A stretch of 64,000 nucleotides of DNA from positions 53,371-117,370 of the forward strand of contig JAKOZT010000125.1 of the NCBI GenBank assembly GCA_029779845.1, in the 5' to 3' direction. The stretch comes from Pseudomonadota bacterium (GTDB lineage: Bacteria > Pseudomonadota > Gammaproteobacteria > Burkholderiales > Burkholderiaceae_C). The position numbers and the translations under genes are program-made. Numbering within the stretch: position 1 is the first letter of the stretch; each line of letters starts with the position of its first letter. Shown one piece after another: positions 16,146-25,200 of this stretch. The notes beneath the pieces are model-generated. The model ran no database searches, was not told where the DNA came from, and saw only the letters and a list, made by a program, of their open reading frames with translations.

Positions 16146-17150
16146 TCAGTTGGCCTTGATCCCCAGCGCATCGACCGTCCTCCTCAGCGCCGCGCCCTCC
16201 TGCGCGGATTCCGACCGGAACTCCTCGATCGAGCGGGAGGGTGCCGGCTCGTAGCCCGAAGCCAGCAGCTTGGCTTGCACGTCCGGATCGGCCAGCGCGC
16301 GGGCGCTGGCGTCGAACAGCTTGCGCGCCACGTGGTCCGGCAGGGCGGCCGGGCCCGCCAGCGCGAACCAGTAGCCGACGTTGAAGTTCTTCATGCCGAG
16401 CTCGGACAAGGTCGGCACGTCCGGCGTGAGCGGCGAGCGGCGATCGGCGGTGATGGCGAGGGCGCGCAGCCGTCCGCTCTTCACCATCGGCATCACCGAG
16501 CTGGGAACGGCGAAGGTCAATGGCACCTCGCCGCTGACCGTCGCCACCACCGCGCGGGAGCCGCCGGTGTACGGCACCTGGCTCAGGCGGATCTCGGACT
16601 GCCGATTGAACTCGTGAAGGATCAGCGCGGGATACAGGCCCTGCGTCGACCCCACGAACACTTCGCCCTTGTCGGCCTTCGCCTTGGCGACCAGCTCCGC
16701 CAGCGTGCCCACGCCGTAGTCCTTGTTGGCGGCCATCACGAAGAACGTGCGGGCCACGCGGCTGATCGGCGTGAAGCTGGTTTCGTCGTAGCGCACGTTG
16801 GGTGTCCACATCGCCTTGTCCGCGCCGAAGATCGAGTCGGGCGCCAGCAGCAAGGTGTAGCCGTCCGGGGCGGCGGACGCGACCGCGGCCGGGCCCAGCG
16901 TCGTTCCGGCGCCCGGCCGGTTGTCCACGATGACCTGCTGCCGCAGCGTGCGGCTCATGTGCTCGGCCAGCAAGCGCGCGACGACGTCGCCGCCGCCGCC
17001 GGGCGGAAATCCGACGACCAGCCTGACCGGGCGGCTCGGGTAGTCGGCCGGCTGCGCCGTCGCCGTTCCCGCGAGCGCCGCCAGGGCAAGGATCGCCGCG
17101 CGGGGAAATGTCAGTGCAAGCACGCGTCCGGCGATGCGCGAGGTGACCAT
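16146..17150 (-). CDS. Bug/TctC-family periplasmic solute-binding protein
   Basis: A 334-residue secreted protein with a Sec signal peptide (to about GTATAQ) and mature start YPSRPVRLVVGFPPGGGGDVV, the hallmark of Bug proteins. DGYTLLLAPDS is the second conserved segment. The ATG at 17150 is preceded by AAGGAG. It faces the thiolase operon across a divergent region containing two copies of the 20-bp dyad and is likely co-regulated with it. As with the other Bug gene here, no TctA/TctB genes are present. Confidence 0.9.
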   Translation of the reverse strand: MVTSRIAGRVLALTFPRAAILALAALAGTATAQPADYPSRPVRLVVGFPPGGGGDVVARLLAEHMSRTLRQQVIVDNRPGAGTTLGPAAVASAAPDGYTLLLAPDSIFGADKAMWTPNVRYDETSFTPISRVARTFFVMAANKDYGVGTLAELVAKAKADKGEVFVGSTQGLYPALILHEFNRQSEIRLSQVPYTGGSRAVVATVSGEVPLTFAVPSSVMPMVKSGRLRALAITADRRSPLTPDVPTLSELGMKNFNVGYWFALAGPAALPDHVARKLFDASARALADPDVQAKLLASGYEPAPSRSIEEFRSESAQEGAALRRTVDALGIKAN

Positions 17151-17242
17151 CGATGTCTGCTCCTTGGTGTGGATGAACGCGCATGACACTCGGGAGGTGC
17201 AGCGTCGCGAATGCGCAGTTTGTCGACCCTGCGCGCCGGGTC

Positions 17243-17262
17243 TGTCCTGCGCGAACACGACA
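17243..17262. promoter_or_regulatory. 20-bp operator, copy A1: TGTCCT-N8-ACGACA
   Basis: An inverted repeat with 6-8-6 geometry, 93 bp upstream of the Bug gene start (minus strand) and 33 bp (start to start) from the next copy. Same half-site family as the boxes at 17276, 25724, 25853, 37587 and 37653. Confidence 0.6.
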
Positions 17263-17275
17263 GATCGGGCGGCGT

Positions 17276-17295
17276 TGTCGTTGTCGAGCACGACA
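17276..17295. promoter_or_regulatory. 20-bp operator, copy A2: TGTCGT-N8-ACGACA
   Basis: A perfect 6-8-6 inverted repeat, 99 bp upstream of the thiolase start codon. It has exactly the same half-sites as the copy at 37587. Confidence 0.65.
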
Positions 17296-17393
17296 GAGAA
17301 ACGTCGCCGACACGCGTACCGTGGCACTCGCCCGCTGCAGGGTCTGACGAGAGCCATGTCGATGCAAGTCCAACTCCCGCGAGGCCGTCGCTG

Positions 17394-18602
17394 ATGGCCG
17401 ACGCCTTCCTCTATGACGCGGTGCGCACGCCGCGCGGTGCCGGCCGCGCCACCGGTTCGCTTCATACCCTGTCGCCGATCGATCTCGGCGCCTGCGTGCT
17501 CGACGCGTTGCGCGCACGCACCGGCTTCGACCGCGAGCCTGTCGAGGACGTGATCTTCGGCGTCGGCGATGCCGTCGACGACCAGGGCGCGAATCTCGCG
17601 CGCGCCGCGCTGCTGCATGCCGGGTTGCCCGAATCGATCCCCGGTGCCGTGATCAGCCGCTTCTGTGCCTCGGGTCTCGACGCGGTGAACATCGCTGCGG
17701 CCAAGGTGGCGGGCGGGCAGGGCGAGCTCGTCGTCGCCGGGGGCGTCGAGATGATGTCGCTGGTCCCCATTGCCGGCACCGGCGGGGCCTGGGGCAGCGA
17801 TGCGGGCTTCAACACCACGTCGAACTTCACGCCCCTGGGCGTGGCCGCAGACCTGCTCGGCACGCTCGAGGGCCACACGCGCGAGCAGGTCGATGCCTAT
17901 GCCGTGGAGTCGCAGGCGCGCGCAGCGCGTGCCTGGGAAGAGGGGCGGTTCGCGCGGTCGATCGTGCCGGTCCACGACTTCAACGGCGAGCTGCGCCTGG
18001 CGCGCGACGAGCACCTGCGTCCGGGCACCACGCTCGACTCGCTGGCGCGCCTGAAGCCGGCCTTCGCCGGCATGGCGGCCAAGGGCGGCTTCGGCGAAAC
18101 GGTCAAGCGCCGCTATCCGCAGATCGAGCGTCTGCGGCCGCTGCACACCGGAGGCAACTCTTCGGGCGTGGTCGATGGTGCGAGCGCGTTGCTCATCGGC
18201 TCGGCCGCCGCGGGCGACAGACTCGGGCTGAAGCCCCGCGCCCGCATCACCGCGGCGGCGACCGCCGCCTGTGACCCCTGCCTGATGCTCGTGGCCCCCG
18301 CCGAGGCGGCGCAGCGTGCGGCAGCACGCCGCGGCTACAGCCTCGCCGACATCGATTTGTTCGAGGTCAACGAGGCGTTCGCCTCGGTGGTGCTGCGGTT
18401 CCTGCGCGAGACCGGCGTGCCGCACGACCGCGTCAACGTCAATGGAGGCGCCATCGCGCTTGGCCACCCGATCGGTGCGACCGGGGGGATGCTCGTCGGC
18501 ACCCTGCTCGACGAGCTCGAGCGCCGCGATGCGCGCCGTGGGATCGTGACGCTGTGCGTCGGCCTCGGCATGGGCGTGGCGACCCTGATCGAGCGAGTGT
18601 GA
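17394..18602 (+). CDS. Acetyl-CoA acyltransferase (thiolase)
   Basis: A 402-residue thiolase. The nucleophilic Cys91 lies in [11 protein letters not shown], followed by GGVEMMS; the NEAFASV and [15 protein letters not shown] blocks contain the catalytic Asn/His, and the C-terminal Cys is in CVGLGMG, where most thiolases have a C-x-G-G-G-x-G pattern. It performs the final cleavage of beta-oxidation, shortening a 3-oxoacyl-CoA by acetyl-CoA. First gene of a six-gene rightward operon. The ATG at 17394 has GAGG about 9 bp upstream. Confidence 0.92.
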   Translation: MADAFLYDAVRTPRGAGRATGSLHTLSPIDLGACVLDALRARTGFDREPVEDVIFGVGDAVDDQGANLARAALLHAGLPESIPGAVISRFCASGLDAVNIAAAKVAGGQGELVVAGGVEMMSLVPIAGTGGAWGSDAGFNTTSNFTPLGVAADLLGTLEGHTREQVDAYAVESQARAARAWEEGRFARSIVPVHDFNGELRLARDEHLRPGTTLDSLARLKPAFAGMAAKGGFGETVKRRYPQIERLRPLHTGGNSSGVVDGASALLIGSAAAGDRLGLKPRARITAAATAACDPCLMLVAPAEAAQRAAARRGYSLADIDLFEVNEAFASVVLRFLRETGVPHDRVNVNGGAIALGHPIGATGGMLVGTLLDELERRDARRGIVTLCVGLGMGVATLIERV

Positions 18603-18631
18603 ACGTGAATGACGGCGAACAAGGGCAAAGG

Positions 18632-20740
18632 ATGATTCGGCAACAAGACCTGGGCGACGGCGTCGTCGCCCTCATGTACGCCTGCGAGGGCGCGGTCAAC
18701 ACGCTCGATGCGGCGCTGAACCTCCGCCTCGACGAGCTCGTGCAGCAGCTGCTGGCCGACGAGGCGGTGCGCGGCATCGTCATCGGCTCCGACAAGGAGG
18801 ACTTCATCGCCGGCGGCGATCTGAAGGAACTCGAGGCCGCGACCGATGCGTCTGCCGCGCGGGCCATCGTGGCGCCCTTCCTGCAGGCGCTGCGGCGGCT
18901 GGAGCTCGGTGGCAAGACGGTGGTGGCGGCGATGCCCGGTTCGGCACTCGGCGGCGGTCTCGAGCTCGCGCTCGCTTGCCACCGCCGCCTGGCCGCCGAG
19001 CGGCCCGTTGCGCGCTTCGGCCTGCCCGAGGCCACGCTGGGCCTGATGCCCGGGGGTGGCGGCACGCAGCGACTCCCGCGTCTGCTGGGCATCGCCGCCG
19101 CGGCGCCGCTGTTGATCGAGGGCCGGACCGTGCCGGCGAAGGAGGCGCTCGCGCTGGGCCTCGTCGACGAGCTCGTGCCGCCGGGCGATCTCATGACGAG
19201 AGCCAAGGCCTGGGCGCTGGAGCACCCCGGCGCGACTCAGCCGTGGGACCGCAAGGGCTATGCGCTGCCCGGCTTCGCGGTCCAGTCGCAGCAGGGCCGC
19301 CAGTTCTTCCTCGGCGCCTGGGCCCGCAGCAGCGCGACGGCCGGCGGCAACGATGCCGCCGTCGAGGCCATCCTGCAGGTGCTGCAGCAAGGACTGGAGC
19401 GCGGGCTCGACGCCGGCATCGCCATCGAGACGCGCCATTTCGCACGCCTGGTGCCCGGGCGCGCCGCGCGCAACAAGATCCGCACGCTGTTCCACGGCGT
19501 CAACCGCGCGCGGTCGATGAAGATGCGCCCGGCCGCGCCGCCGCGCACCGAGGTGCGCCATCTGGCGGTGCTCGGCGGCGGCGTGATGGGCCGCGGCGTG
19601 GCGCAGGTCGCGGCGTCGGCCGGCATCGCAGTGACGCTGCTCGACGTCGACGAGGCCGCCGCGCGTCGCGGCGTCGACGCGATCGGCGCCAACCTCGAAC
19701 GAGAGGCGCAGAAGGGGCGCCTGAAGCTCACGCCGGCCCAGGTGCTCGAGCGCATCCGCCCGAGCGCGGATTTCGCCGACATCGGTGCGGCCGACTTCGT
19801 CGTCGAAGCCGTGTACGAGAAGACCGAGGTGAAGCACGACGTGCTCGCGAAGGCCGCTGCGGCCGTGGGCGCGCGCGTGCCGATCGCCAGCAACACCTCG
19901 ACGATGCCGATCGGCGGCCTGGCCGCGGCCGTGACGCACCCCGAGCGCGTGATCGGCCTGCACTTCTTCTCGCCGGTCGACCGCATGCCGCTCGTCGAGG
20001 TGATCCTCGCGTCGCACACCGACGAGCCGACGCAGGCGCGCGCGCTCGACCTGCTGCGCCAGCTCGGCAAGACGCCGGTGGTGGTGCGCGACGGCCTCGG
20101 CTTCTACACCAGCCGCGTCGTGACGACCTACACGAGCGAGACGCTGAACCTCCTCGGCGAGGGCGTTCCGGCGCAGTGGATCGACAACGCGGCGGTGAGC
20201 GCGGGCTTCGCGATCGGCGGCGCCTCTCTCGTCGAGCTGACGACGCTGCCGCTGCTGCGCGACATCCTGCGCTCGATGCGCGGCGACGGGAACCGCATCG
20301 CCAACGCCGGCAACATCGCCGAGCCCGCGGTCGAGCGGCTGCTGGCCCTGGGGCGCGTCGGCAAGGCCGCAGGTCATGGCCTCTACGACTACGGACCCGA
20401 CGGCCGCGCCGTGTGGCCCGGGCTGGCCGAAGCCTTCCCGCAGCGGGAGGCGCCGGACCTCGACCGCATCCGCCGGCGCCTGTTGCACGTCCAGTCGCTC
20501 GAGGCGGTGCGCTGCCTCGACGAAGGCGTGCTGGAGCAGCCGCTCGATGGCGACGTCGCCGCCGTGCTGGGCTGGGGCTATCCGTCCCGCCTGGGGGGGC
20601 CCTTCGCCTACATCGACGACATCGGCGCCGCGAACTTCGTGCGCGAGTGCGACGACCTCGCGGCCCGCCACGGCGCCCGTTTCACGCCCCCCGAGCGTCT
20701 GCGCCGCATGGCGCGCGACGGCCACACGTTCCACGATTGA
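18632..20740 (+). CDS. Bifunctional enoyl-CoA hydratase/3-hydroxyacyl-CoA dehydrogenase (FadB/FadJ-like)
   Basis: A 702-residue fusion. Residues 1-190 form a crotonase domain with both catalytic glutamates (Glu111 in GGGLELAL, Glu133 in LPEATLGLMPGGGGTQ). The second half is a 3-hydroxyacyl-CoA dehydrogenase with Rossmann motif GGGVMG (315-320), the IGLHFFSPVDRMPLVEV block carrying the catalytic His, and two C-terminal helical domains (VVRDGLGFYTSRV). It converts enoyl-CoA to 3-oxoacyl-CoA, the step before the thiolase encoded just upstream. ATG 18632 was taken; GTG 18599 or 18605, overlapping the thiolase stop, are alternatives that would add about 10 residues. Confidence 0.92.
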   Translation: MIRQQDLGDGVVALMYACEGAVNTLDAALNLRLDELVQQLLADEAVRGIVIGSDKEDFIAGGDLKELEAATDASAARAIVAPFLQALRRLELGGKTVVAAMPGSALGGGLELALACHRRLAAERPVARFGLPEATLGLMPGGGGTQRLPRLLGIAAAAPLLIEGRTVPAKEALALGLVDELVPPGDLMTRAKAWALEHPGATQPWDRKGYALPGFAVQSQQGRQFFLGAWARSSATAGGNDAAVEAILQVLQQGLERGLDAGIAIETRHFARLVPGRAARNKIRTLFHGVNRARSMKMRPAAPPRTEVRHLAVLGGGVMGRGVAQVAASAGIAVTLLDVDEAAARRGVDAIGANLEREAQKGRLKLTPAQVLERIRPSADFADIGAADFVVEAVYEKTEVKHDVLAKAAAAVGARVPIASNTSTMPIGGLAAAVTHPERVIGLHFFSPVDRMPLVEVILASHTDEPTQARALDLLRQLGKTPVVVRDGLGFYTSRVVTTYTSETLNLLGEGVPAQWIDNAAVSAGFAIGGASLVELTTLPLLRDILRSMRGDGNRIANAGNIAEPAVERLLALGRVGKAAGHGLYDYGPDGRAVWPGLAEAFPQREAPDLDRIRRRLLHVQSLEAVRCLDEGVLEQPLDGDVAAVLGWGYPSRLGGPFAYIDDIGAANFVRECDDLAARHGARFTPPERLRRMARDGHTFHD

Positions 20741-20750
20741 AGGAGCCCGC

Positions 20751-21761
20751 ATGAAAGCCATGGTGATGCAGTCGACGGGGGTGGACAACCTCCGCCTCGT
20801 GGACAGGCCCGATCCGCGCCCCGGCGCCGGCGAAGTGCTGGTGCGGCTGCGCGCGGCGTCGCTCAATTTCCGCGACGTGCTCGCGCTGAAGGGCGGCTAC
20901 GGCTCGCGCCAGAAACAGGCCGACCTGGTGCCGCTGTCCGACGGCGCGGGCGAGGTGGTCGAGACCGGCCCGGGTTCGAACCGCTTCAAGGTCGGCGACC
21001 GGGTGGTCAACAGTTTCTTCCCCGGCTGGCTCGCCGGTCCGCCCGACGAGCGTTTCCTTCAGGAGGACCTCGGCGGCATGTCCGACGGCGTCGCCTGCGA
21101 GCTGCGCGTGTTCTCGCAGGACGCGCTGCTGCCGATCCCCGCGGACATGAGCTTCGTCCAGGCCGCGACGCTGCCCTGCGCGGCGGTGACGGCGTGGAAC
21201 GCCGTGCGTGCGCATGGACAGGCCGGTCCCGAGCACGTGGTGCTCACGCAAGGCAGCGGCGGCGTCGCGCTCTTCGCGTTGCAGTTCGCCCGCGCCGCCG
21301 GTGCGGGCGTGATCGCGTTGTCGTCGTCGGCCGAGCGGCTCGAGCGCCTGCGCGGGCTGGGCGCCATGCACGGCATCAACTACCGCGAGGACGCCGATTG
21401 GGGCAAGACGGCGCGGCAGGTCACCCGGGGGCGCGGCGTCGACATCGTCGTCGAGACGGCCGGCGCGCAGACCTTGAAGCAGTCGATCCGCGCCACGCGG
21501 CTCGGCGGCCTGATCGCGATGATCGGCATGGTCAGCGGCCCCACCGCCGAGGTCAACCTGCCGCTCGTCGCGATGGGCAGCCTGCGCATCCACGGCATCG
21601 CGGTCGGCAGCCGCGAACATCTCGAGCAGGTGCTCGCGGCGTGCGCGCGGCACCGCATCGCGCCGGTGGTCGACCGCGTCCTGCCGCTGGCCGACCTGGC
21701 CGAGGCGGTGCGCTGCGTCGCCGCCGGCGCCCAGTTCGGCAAGGTCTGCGTGGAGATCTGA
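20751..21761 (+). CDS. MDR-family zinc-type alcohol dehydrogenase-like oxidoreductase
   Basis: A 336-residue medium-chain dehydrogenase/reductase. The N-terminal GroES-like domain (GEVLVRLRAASLNFRDVLAL) is followed by a Rossmann domain with LTQGSGGVALFALQFARAAG. The catalytic and structural zinc cysteines of true alcohol dehydrogenases are missing (NFRD stands where a Cys is expected), so it resembles the quinone-reductase or enoyl-reductase branch acting on C=C or carbonyl groups with NAD(P)H. It lies 10 bp after the FadB-like gene with an AAGGAG site. The substrate is unknown; side-chain reduction or oxidation of an aryl-propanoid intermediate fits the operon. Confidence 0.82.
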   Translation: MKAMVMQSTGVDNLRLVDRPDPRPGAGEVLVRLRAASLNFRDVLALKGGYGSRQKQADLVPLSDGAGEVVETGPGSNRFKVGDRVVNSFFPGWLAGPPDERFLQEDLGGMSDGVACELRVFSQDALLPIPADMSFVQAATLPCAAVTAWNAVRAHGQAGPEHVVLTQGSGGVALFALQFARAAGAGVIALSSSAERLERLRGLGAMHGINYREDADWGKTARQVTRGRGVDIVVETAGAQTLKQSIRATRLGGLIAMIGMVSGPTAEVNLPLVAMGSLRIHGIAVGSREHLEQVLAACARHRIAPVVDRVLPLADLAEAVRCVAAGAQFGKVCVEI

Positions 21762-21763
21762 CG

Positions 21764-22558
21764 ATGCTCGAGATCGACTGCACCGACGGCGTCGCCACCG
21801 TCGCGCTGAACCGGCCCGAGGTGCTGAACGCGCTCGACGGCGCGCTGATCGACGCGCTGCTGCGCACGCTCGCGCAGCTGCGCTCGGACGACGCGGTGCG
21901 CGCCCTGCTGATCACCGGGCGCGGCCGTGGCTTCTGCGCGGGTGCCGACCTGCGCGACGACATGATGAACGTCGAGCAATCGGCGGCCGAGCGCGGCCGG
22001 CGATTCGCCGAGTCGGCCGACCGCGGCGTGCATGCGCTCGTGCGTGCGGTGGCCCATTTCGGCAAGCCCGTGGTGTCGGCGGTGAACGGCGCGGCCGTCG
22101 GCGGCGGCGCGGCACTGGCCTTGACGGCGCACGTGGTGTTCGCTGCCGAGTCGGCCTACTTCCAGCAACCCTTCTCGTCGCAGCTCGGGCTCGTGCCCGA
22201 CATGGGCGGCACCTGGCAGATGGTGCGCCGGCTCGGTCCGGCGCGGGCGCTGCCGCTCGCGATGCTCGGCGAGCGCCTGACGGCGCAGCAGGCGGCCGAC
22301 TGGGGCCTGGTGTGGCGCTGCGTGCCCGACGCCGCGCTGGCGGACGCCGCGCGCGAGGCGGCACGGCGCCTGGCCGCCGGCCCGCTCCGCGCGCTGGCGG
22401 CGCTGCCGCCGCTGATGCATGCCGCGCTCGAGGGCGACCTCGACGCACAGCTCGACCGCGAGCGCGACGCCCAGGCGCTGCTCGTGCAGACTGACGACTT
22501 CGTAGAGGCGGTCAGCGCCTTTCGTGCCAAGCGCAAGCCAGTCTTCCGCGGTCGCTGA
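21764..22558 (+). CDS. Crotonase-family isomerase (PaaG-like)
   Basis: A 264-residue crotonase with an intact oxyanion hole (FCAGADL; AAVGGGAALAL), but both hydratase glutamates are replaced. The motif FSSQLGLVPDMGGTW carries an Asp, as in the PaaG and enoyl-CoA isomerase group (LGLVPD). It is therefore more likely an isomerase that shifts a double bond or opens a ring epoxide than a hydratase, complementing the hydratase in the FadB-like protein. The start codon follows the preceding stop by 2 bp. Confidence 0.83.
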   Translation: MLEIDCTDGVATVALNRPEVLNALDGALIDALLRTLAQLRSDDAVRALLITGRGRGFCAGADLRDDMMNVEQSAAERGRRFAESADRGVHALVRAVAHFGKPVVSAVNGAAVGGGAALALTAHVVFAAESAYFQQPFSSQLGLVPDMGGTWQMVRRLGPARALPLAMLGERLTAQQAADWGLVWRCVPDAALADAAREAARRLAAGPLRALAALPPLMHAALEGDLDAQLDRERDAQALLVQTDDFVEAVSAFRAKRKPVFRGR

Positions 22559-22606
22559 CGGGCCGATGCCGACGCCGCAGCCGCCGCACATCCAGGAGAC
22601 GATGAA

Positions 22607-24166
22607 GTGAACGAACGACTGACCCAGATGCTGCGCCGCGCCGCACAGACGCGCCCGCGCGGCGTTGCCACCATCTGCGGCACGCGCCAACGCACGTGGC
22701 CGCAGACGCTGGACCGCGTGTCGCGCGCCGCGGCGGGCCTGCGCGCGCTGGGCGTGACCGGCGGTGCGCGCGTCGCGCTGCTCGCCCTCAACAGCGACCG
22801 CTACCTCGAGGCGATCTTCGCCGTGCAGTGGAGCGGCGGCGCGATGATGCCGCTCAACACCCGTCTCGCGGCAGCTGATCTGGCCTTCATGATCGGCGAC
22901 GCGGCGGCCACGGTGCTGTGCGTGGACGAGGCCTTCGTGCACCTGCTGGACGGCCTGCGCGAGCAGTGCCCGTCGCTGACCGGGGTGGTCTACCTCGGCG
23001 ACGATGCGGCCGCCGGCGCCGGCCTCGTGCGCTGGGACACGCTGGCCGGCGGCGACCCGATGCCCGACGCGGACCGCCAGGGCAGCGACCTGGCCGGCGT
23101 GTTCTACACCGGCGGGAGCACCGGGCGGCCGAAGGGCGTGATGCTGTCGCACGGCAACCTCGTGTCCAACGCCGTGAACGCGATGCACGTGATCGGCTAT
23201 GACGCGTCGACGATCTACCTGCACGCCGCACCGATGTGCCACCTCACGGACGGCATGTCGACGCTGGCCGTGACGATGGCCGGCGGCACGCACGTGTTCG
23301 TCCCGAAGTTCGACGCGCGGCAGGTGCTGGAGGCGGTCGAGGCCCACGCGGTGACGAACGTGACGCTCGTGCCCACCATGATCGCGATGCTGCTCGACGT
23401 GCCTGGCGTCGAGTCGATGCGGCTGTCGAGCCTCGTGCAGTTCATGTTCGGCTCCGCGCCGATGCCGGAGTCGACGCTGCAGCGTGCCACGGCCATCTGG
23501 CCGGACATGCGCTTCCTGCACGGCTGGGGCATGACGGAGCTCTCGCCGGTGGGAACGATGCTGCCGATGTCGATGCGGCTGCCCGCGGTGGCCGGGGAGC
23601 GGCTGCGCTCGTGCGGCCTCGCGATGCCGAGCGTCGAGATCCGCATCGTCGACGCCGACGATCGCGAGGTGCCGCGCGGCACCGCCGGCGAGATCATCGT
23701 GCGCGGGCCGACCGTGATGCAGGGCTACTGGAACCGGCCGGAGGAGACCGCCGCGGCGATGCGCGGCGGCTGGTTCCACACGGGCGATGCCGCGGTGATG
23801 GACGAGGACGGGTACGTCTTCATCGTCGACCGCCTGAAGGACATGATCATCAGCGGGGGCGAGAACATCTATTCCGCCGAGATCGAGAACGCCGTCTCGC
23901 TGATGCCCGGCGTGGCCGAGGTGGCCGTGATCGGCGTTCCCGACGACAAATGGGGCGAACGCGTCCTCGCGGTCGTCGTGCCGCGAGAGGGGGCGGCGAT
24001 CGACGAAGCATCGGTGCAGGCCTGGGCGCGCGCGCGACTGGCCGGCTACAAGGTGCCGCGCAGCGTGCATGTGCGGCGCGAGCCGCTGCCGTTGTCGGGC
24101 GCAGGCAAGGTGCTGAAGAACGAACTGCGCGCGCCGTACTGGGCCGGACGCAAGAGCCGGATATGA
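22607..24166 (+). CDS. Acyl/aryl-CoA synthetase (AMP-forming)
   Basis: A 519-residue ANL enzyme: FYTGGSTGRPKGVMLSHGN (P-loop), GWGMTELSP (A5), GYWNRPEETA, the hinge VDRLKDMIISGGENIYSAEI, and a C-terminal Lys in LPLSGAGKVLKNELR. It activates a carboxylic acid to its CoA ester. It resembles fatty-acyl or cyclohexane-carboxylate-type ligases more than the feruloyl-CoA-synthase-like enzyme at 12638, so the two probably act on different acids. GTG start at 22607 with GGAG upstream; it overlaps the next gene by ATGA. Confidence 0.88.
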   Translation: MNERLTQMLRRAAQTRPRGVATICGTRQRTWPQTLDRVSRAAAGLRALGVTGGARVALLALNSDRYLEAIFAVQWSGGAMMPLNTRLAAADLAFMIGDAAATVLCVDEAFVHLLDGLREQCPSLTGVVYLGDDAAAGAGLVRWDTLAGGDPMPDADRQGSDLAGVFYTGGSTGRPKGVMLSHGNLVSNAVNAMHVIGYDASTIYLHAAPMCHLTDGMSTLAVTMAGGTHVFVPKFDARQVLEAVEAHAVTNVTLVPTMIAMLLDVPGVESMRLSSLVQFMFGSAPMPESTLQRATAIWPDMRFLHGWGMTELSPVGTMLPMSMRLPAVAGERLRSCGLAMPSVEIRIVDADDREVPRGTAGEIIVRGPTVMQGYWNRPEETAAAMRGGWFHTGDAAVMDEDGYVFIVDRLKDMIISGGENIYSAEIENAVSLMPGVAEVAVIGVPDDKWGERVLAVVVPREGAAIDEASVQAWARARLAGYKVPRSVHVRREPLPLSGAGKVLKNELRAPYWAGRKSRI

Positions 24167-24636
24167 CGGCAGATGCGTCGACGCCGCCGCGCATCAACCC
24201 CGACCAGGCCCTCGTGCTCGATTTCCTGCGCGAGCCGGGCATGCCCCGACGCGTGGACACGAACCCGGTGGCGCTGGACGTGCAGGCGGAACTGCTGCGC
24301 TGGGACGCGCAAGGCGGCTGGTTGCACTGCGGCTTCCTGGCTGATGCCCGGCACACCCAGGGCAACGCCGCGGTGCATGGCGGCATCGTCACCACGATGC
24401 TCGACTTCGGCCTGGCCTTCGCCGTGCTGGGGCGCCTGCCGGAGGGCCGCTCCGCGGCCACGGTGTCGTTGAACATGCAATTCGAGCGCGCCGTGCAGCC
24501 GGGCTCGCTGCGCGTGCGCGCGCGGGTCGACCGCCTGGGCGCCCGGCTCGCGTTCGCCGCGGGCGAGCTCTATCGGGACGGCGCCGAGGGCGACGTGCTT
24601 GCGCGCGCGAGCGCGGTCATGGCCCTCCTCGGCTGA
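24163..24636 (+). CDS. PaaI-type hotdog-fold thioesterase
   Basis: A 157-residue hotdog protein with the PaaI-family segment GNAAVHGGIVTTMLDFGLAFA and the central strand SAATVSLNMQFERAVQPGSL. PaaI-like thioesterases release CoA from stalled aryl-CoA or acyl-CoA intermediates. Its start overlaps the ligase stop by ATGA, so synthetase and thioesterase are translationally coupled, and it closes the beta-oxidation-like operon. Confidence 0.87.
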   Translation: MTADASTPPRINPDQALVLDFLREPGMPRRVDTNPVALDVQAELLRWDAQGGWLHCGFLADARHTQGNAAVHGGIVTTMLDFGLAFAVLGRLPEGRSAATVSLNMQFERAVQPGSLRVRARVDRLGARLAFAAGELYRDGAEGDVLARASAVMALLG

Positions 24637-24697
24637 GTCGACGCGCGCGCTGCCGCGGGCGCGGGATGCATCCACCTTCACCACCGAAAGGGATTCC

Positions 24698-25186
24698 ATG
24701 ACGACGTTCCAGCCCGCTCCGCAAGATCCGCCCGCACTGAGCTTTGCCTTCGCCTTGCGCGTCCGGTTCGGCATGCGCACGAAGATCGGCGCGTTGCCGA
24801 GCGGGTTCGTGCGCGGATACACCAACGTGGTGGGAGGCGAAGTCGCCGGGCCCCGCCTCCAGGGCAAGATCGTGGCAGACAGCGGCGGCGACTGGCCGGC
24901 CTACTGGCCGAACGGCGCGGTGGAGTTTTCCGCGCAGTACCTGCTCCAGGCCGACGACGGCACGCTGATCGTCATCCGCAATCGCGGGTTCCGGCATGCG
25001 CCGCCGGATGTGACGGCCCGCATGGAGCGGCTCGATCCCGTGGATCCGTCGGAGTACTACATGCGACTGGCGCCGAGCTTCGAGGCGCCGACGGGGCCGC
25101 ACGACTGGCTCAACCGTACCGTCTTCGTCGGCAGTGCCGAGCGCCACACGGATCACTCCATCTTCAGGTTCTGGCAGGTCGGCTGA
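24698..25186 (+). CDS. DUF3237 family protein (copy 1)
   Basis: A 162-residue protein of the DUF3237 type. Conserved landmarks: an N-terminal aromatic strand, GPRLQGKIVADSGGDW, a GTLIVIRNRGFRHAPPDV segment and a C-terminal PHDWLNRTVFVGSAER. A small beta-barrel fold is expected and no biochemical function is established to my knowledge. It sits 61 bp after the thioesterase gene and is probably the operon's last gene. A paralogue of identical length lies tail-to-tail 14 bp away. Confidence 0.82.
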   Translation: MTTFQPAPQDPPALSFAFALRVRFGMRTKIGALPSGFVRGYTNVVGGEVAGPRLQGKIVADSGGDWPAYWPNGAVEFSAQYLLQADDGTLIVIRNRGFRHAPPDVTARMERLDPVDPSEYYMRLAPSFEAPTGPHDWLNRTVFVGSAERHTDHSIFRFWQVG

Positions 25187-25200
25187 AACGCCTGCCGACC

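Noticed and set aside
18335..20866. Very long open frame on the minus strand across the FadB-like gene
   Set aside because: It is Arg/Ala/His-rich, has no family signature and mirrors codon positions of the real plus-strand gene. High GC content suppresses stop codons.
21380..24070. Long minus-strand open frame across the crotonase and ligase genes
   Set aside because: Composition artefact (His/Arg/Gly-rich); the plus strand carries well-conserved enzymes with correct starts.
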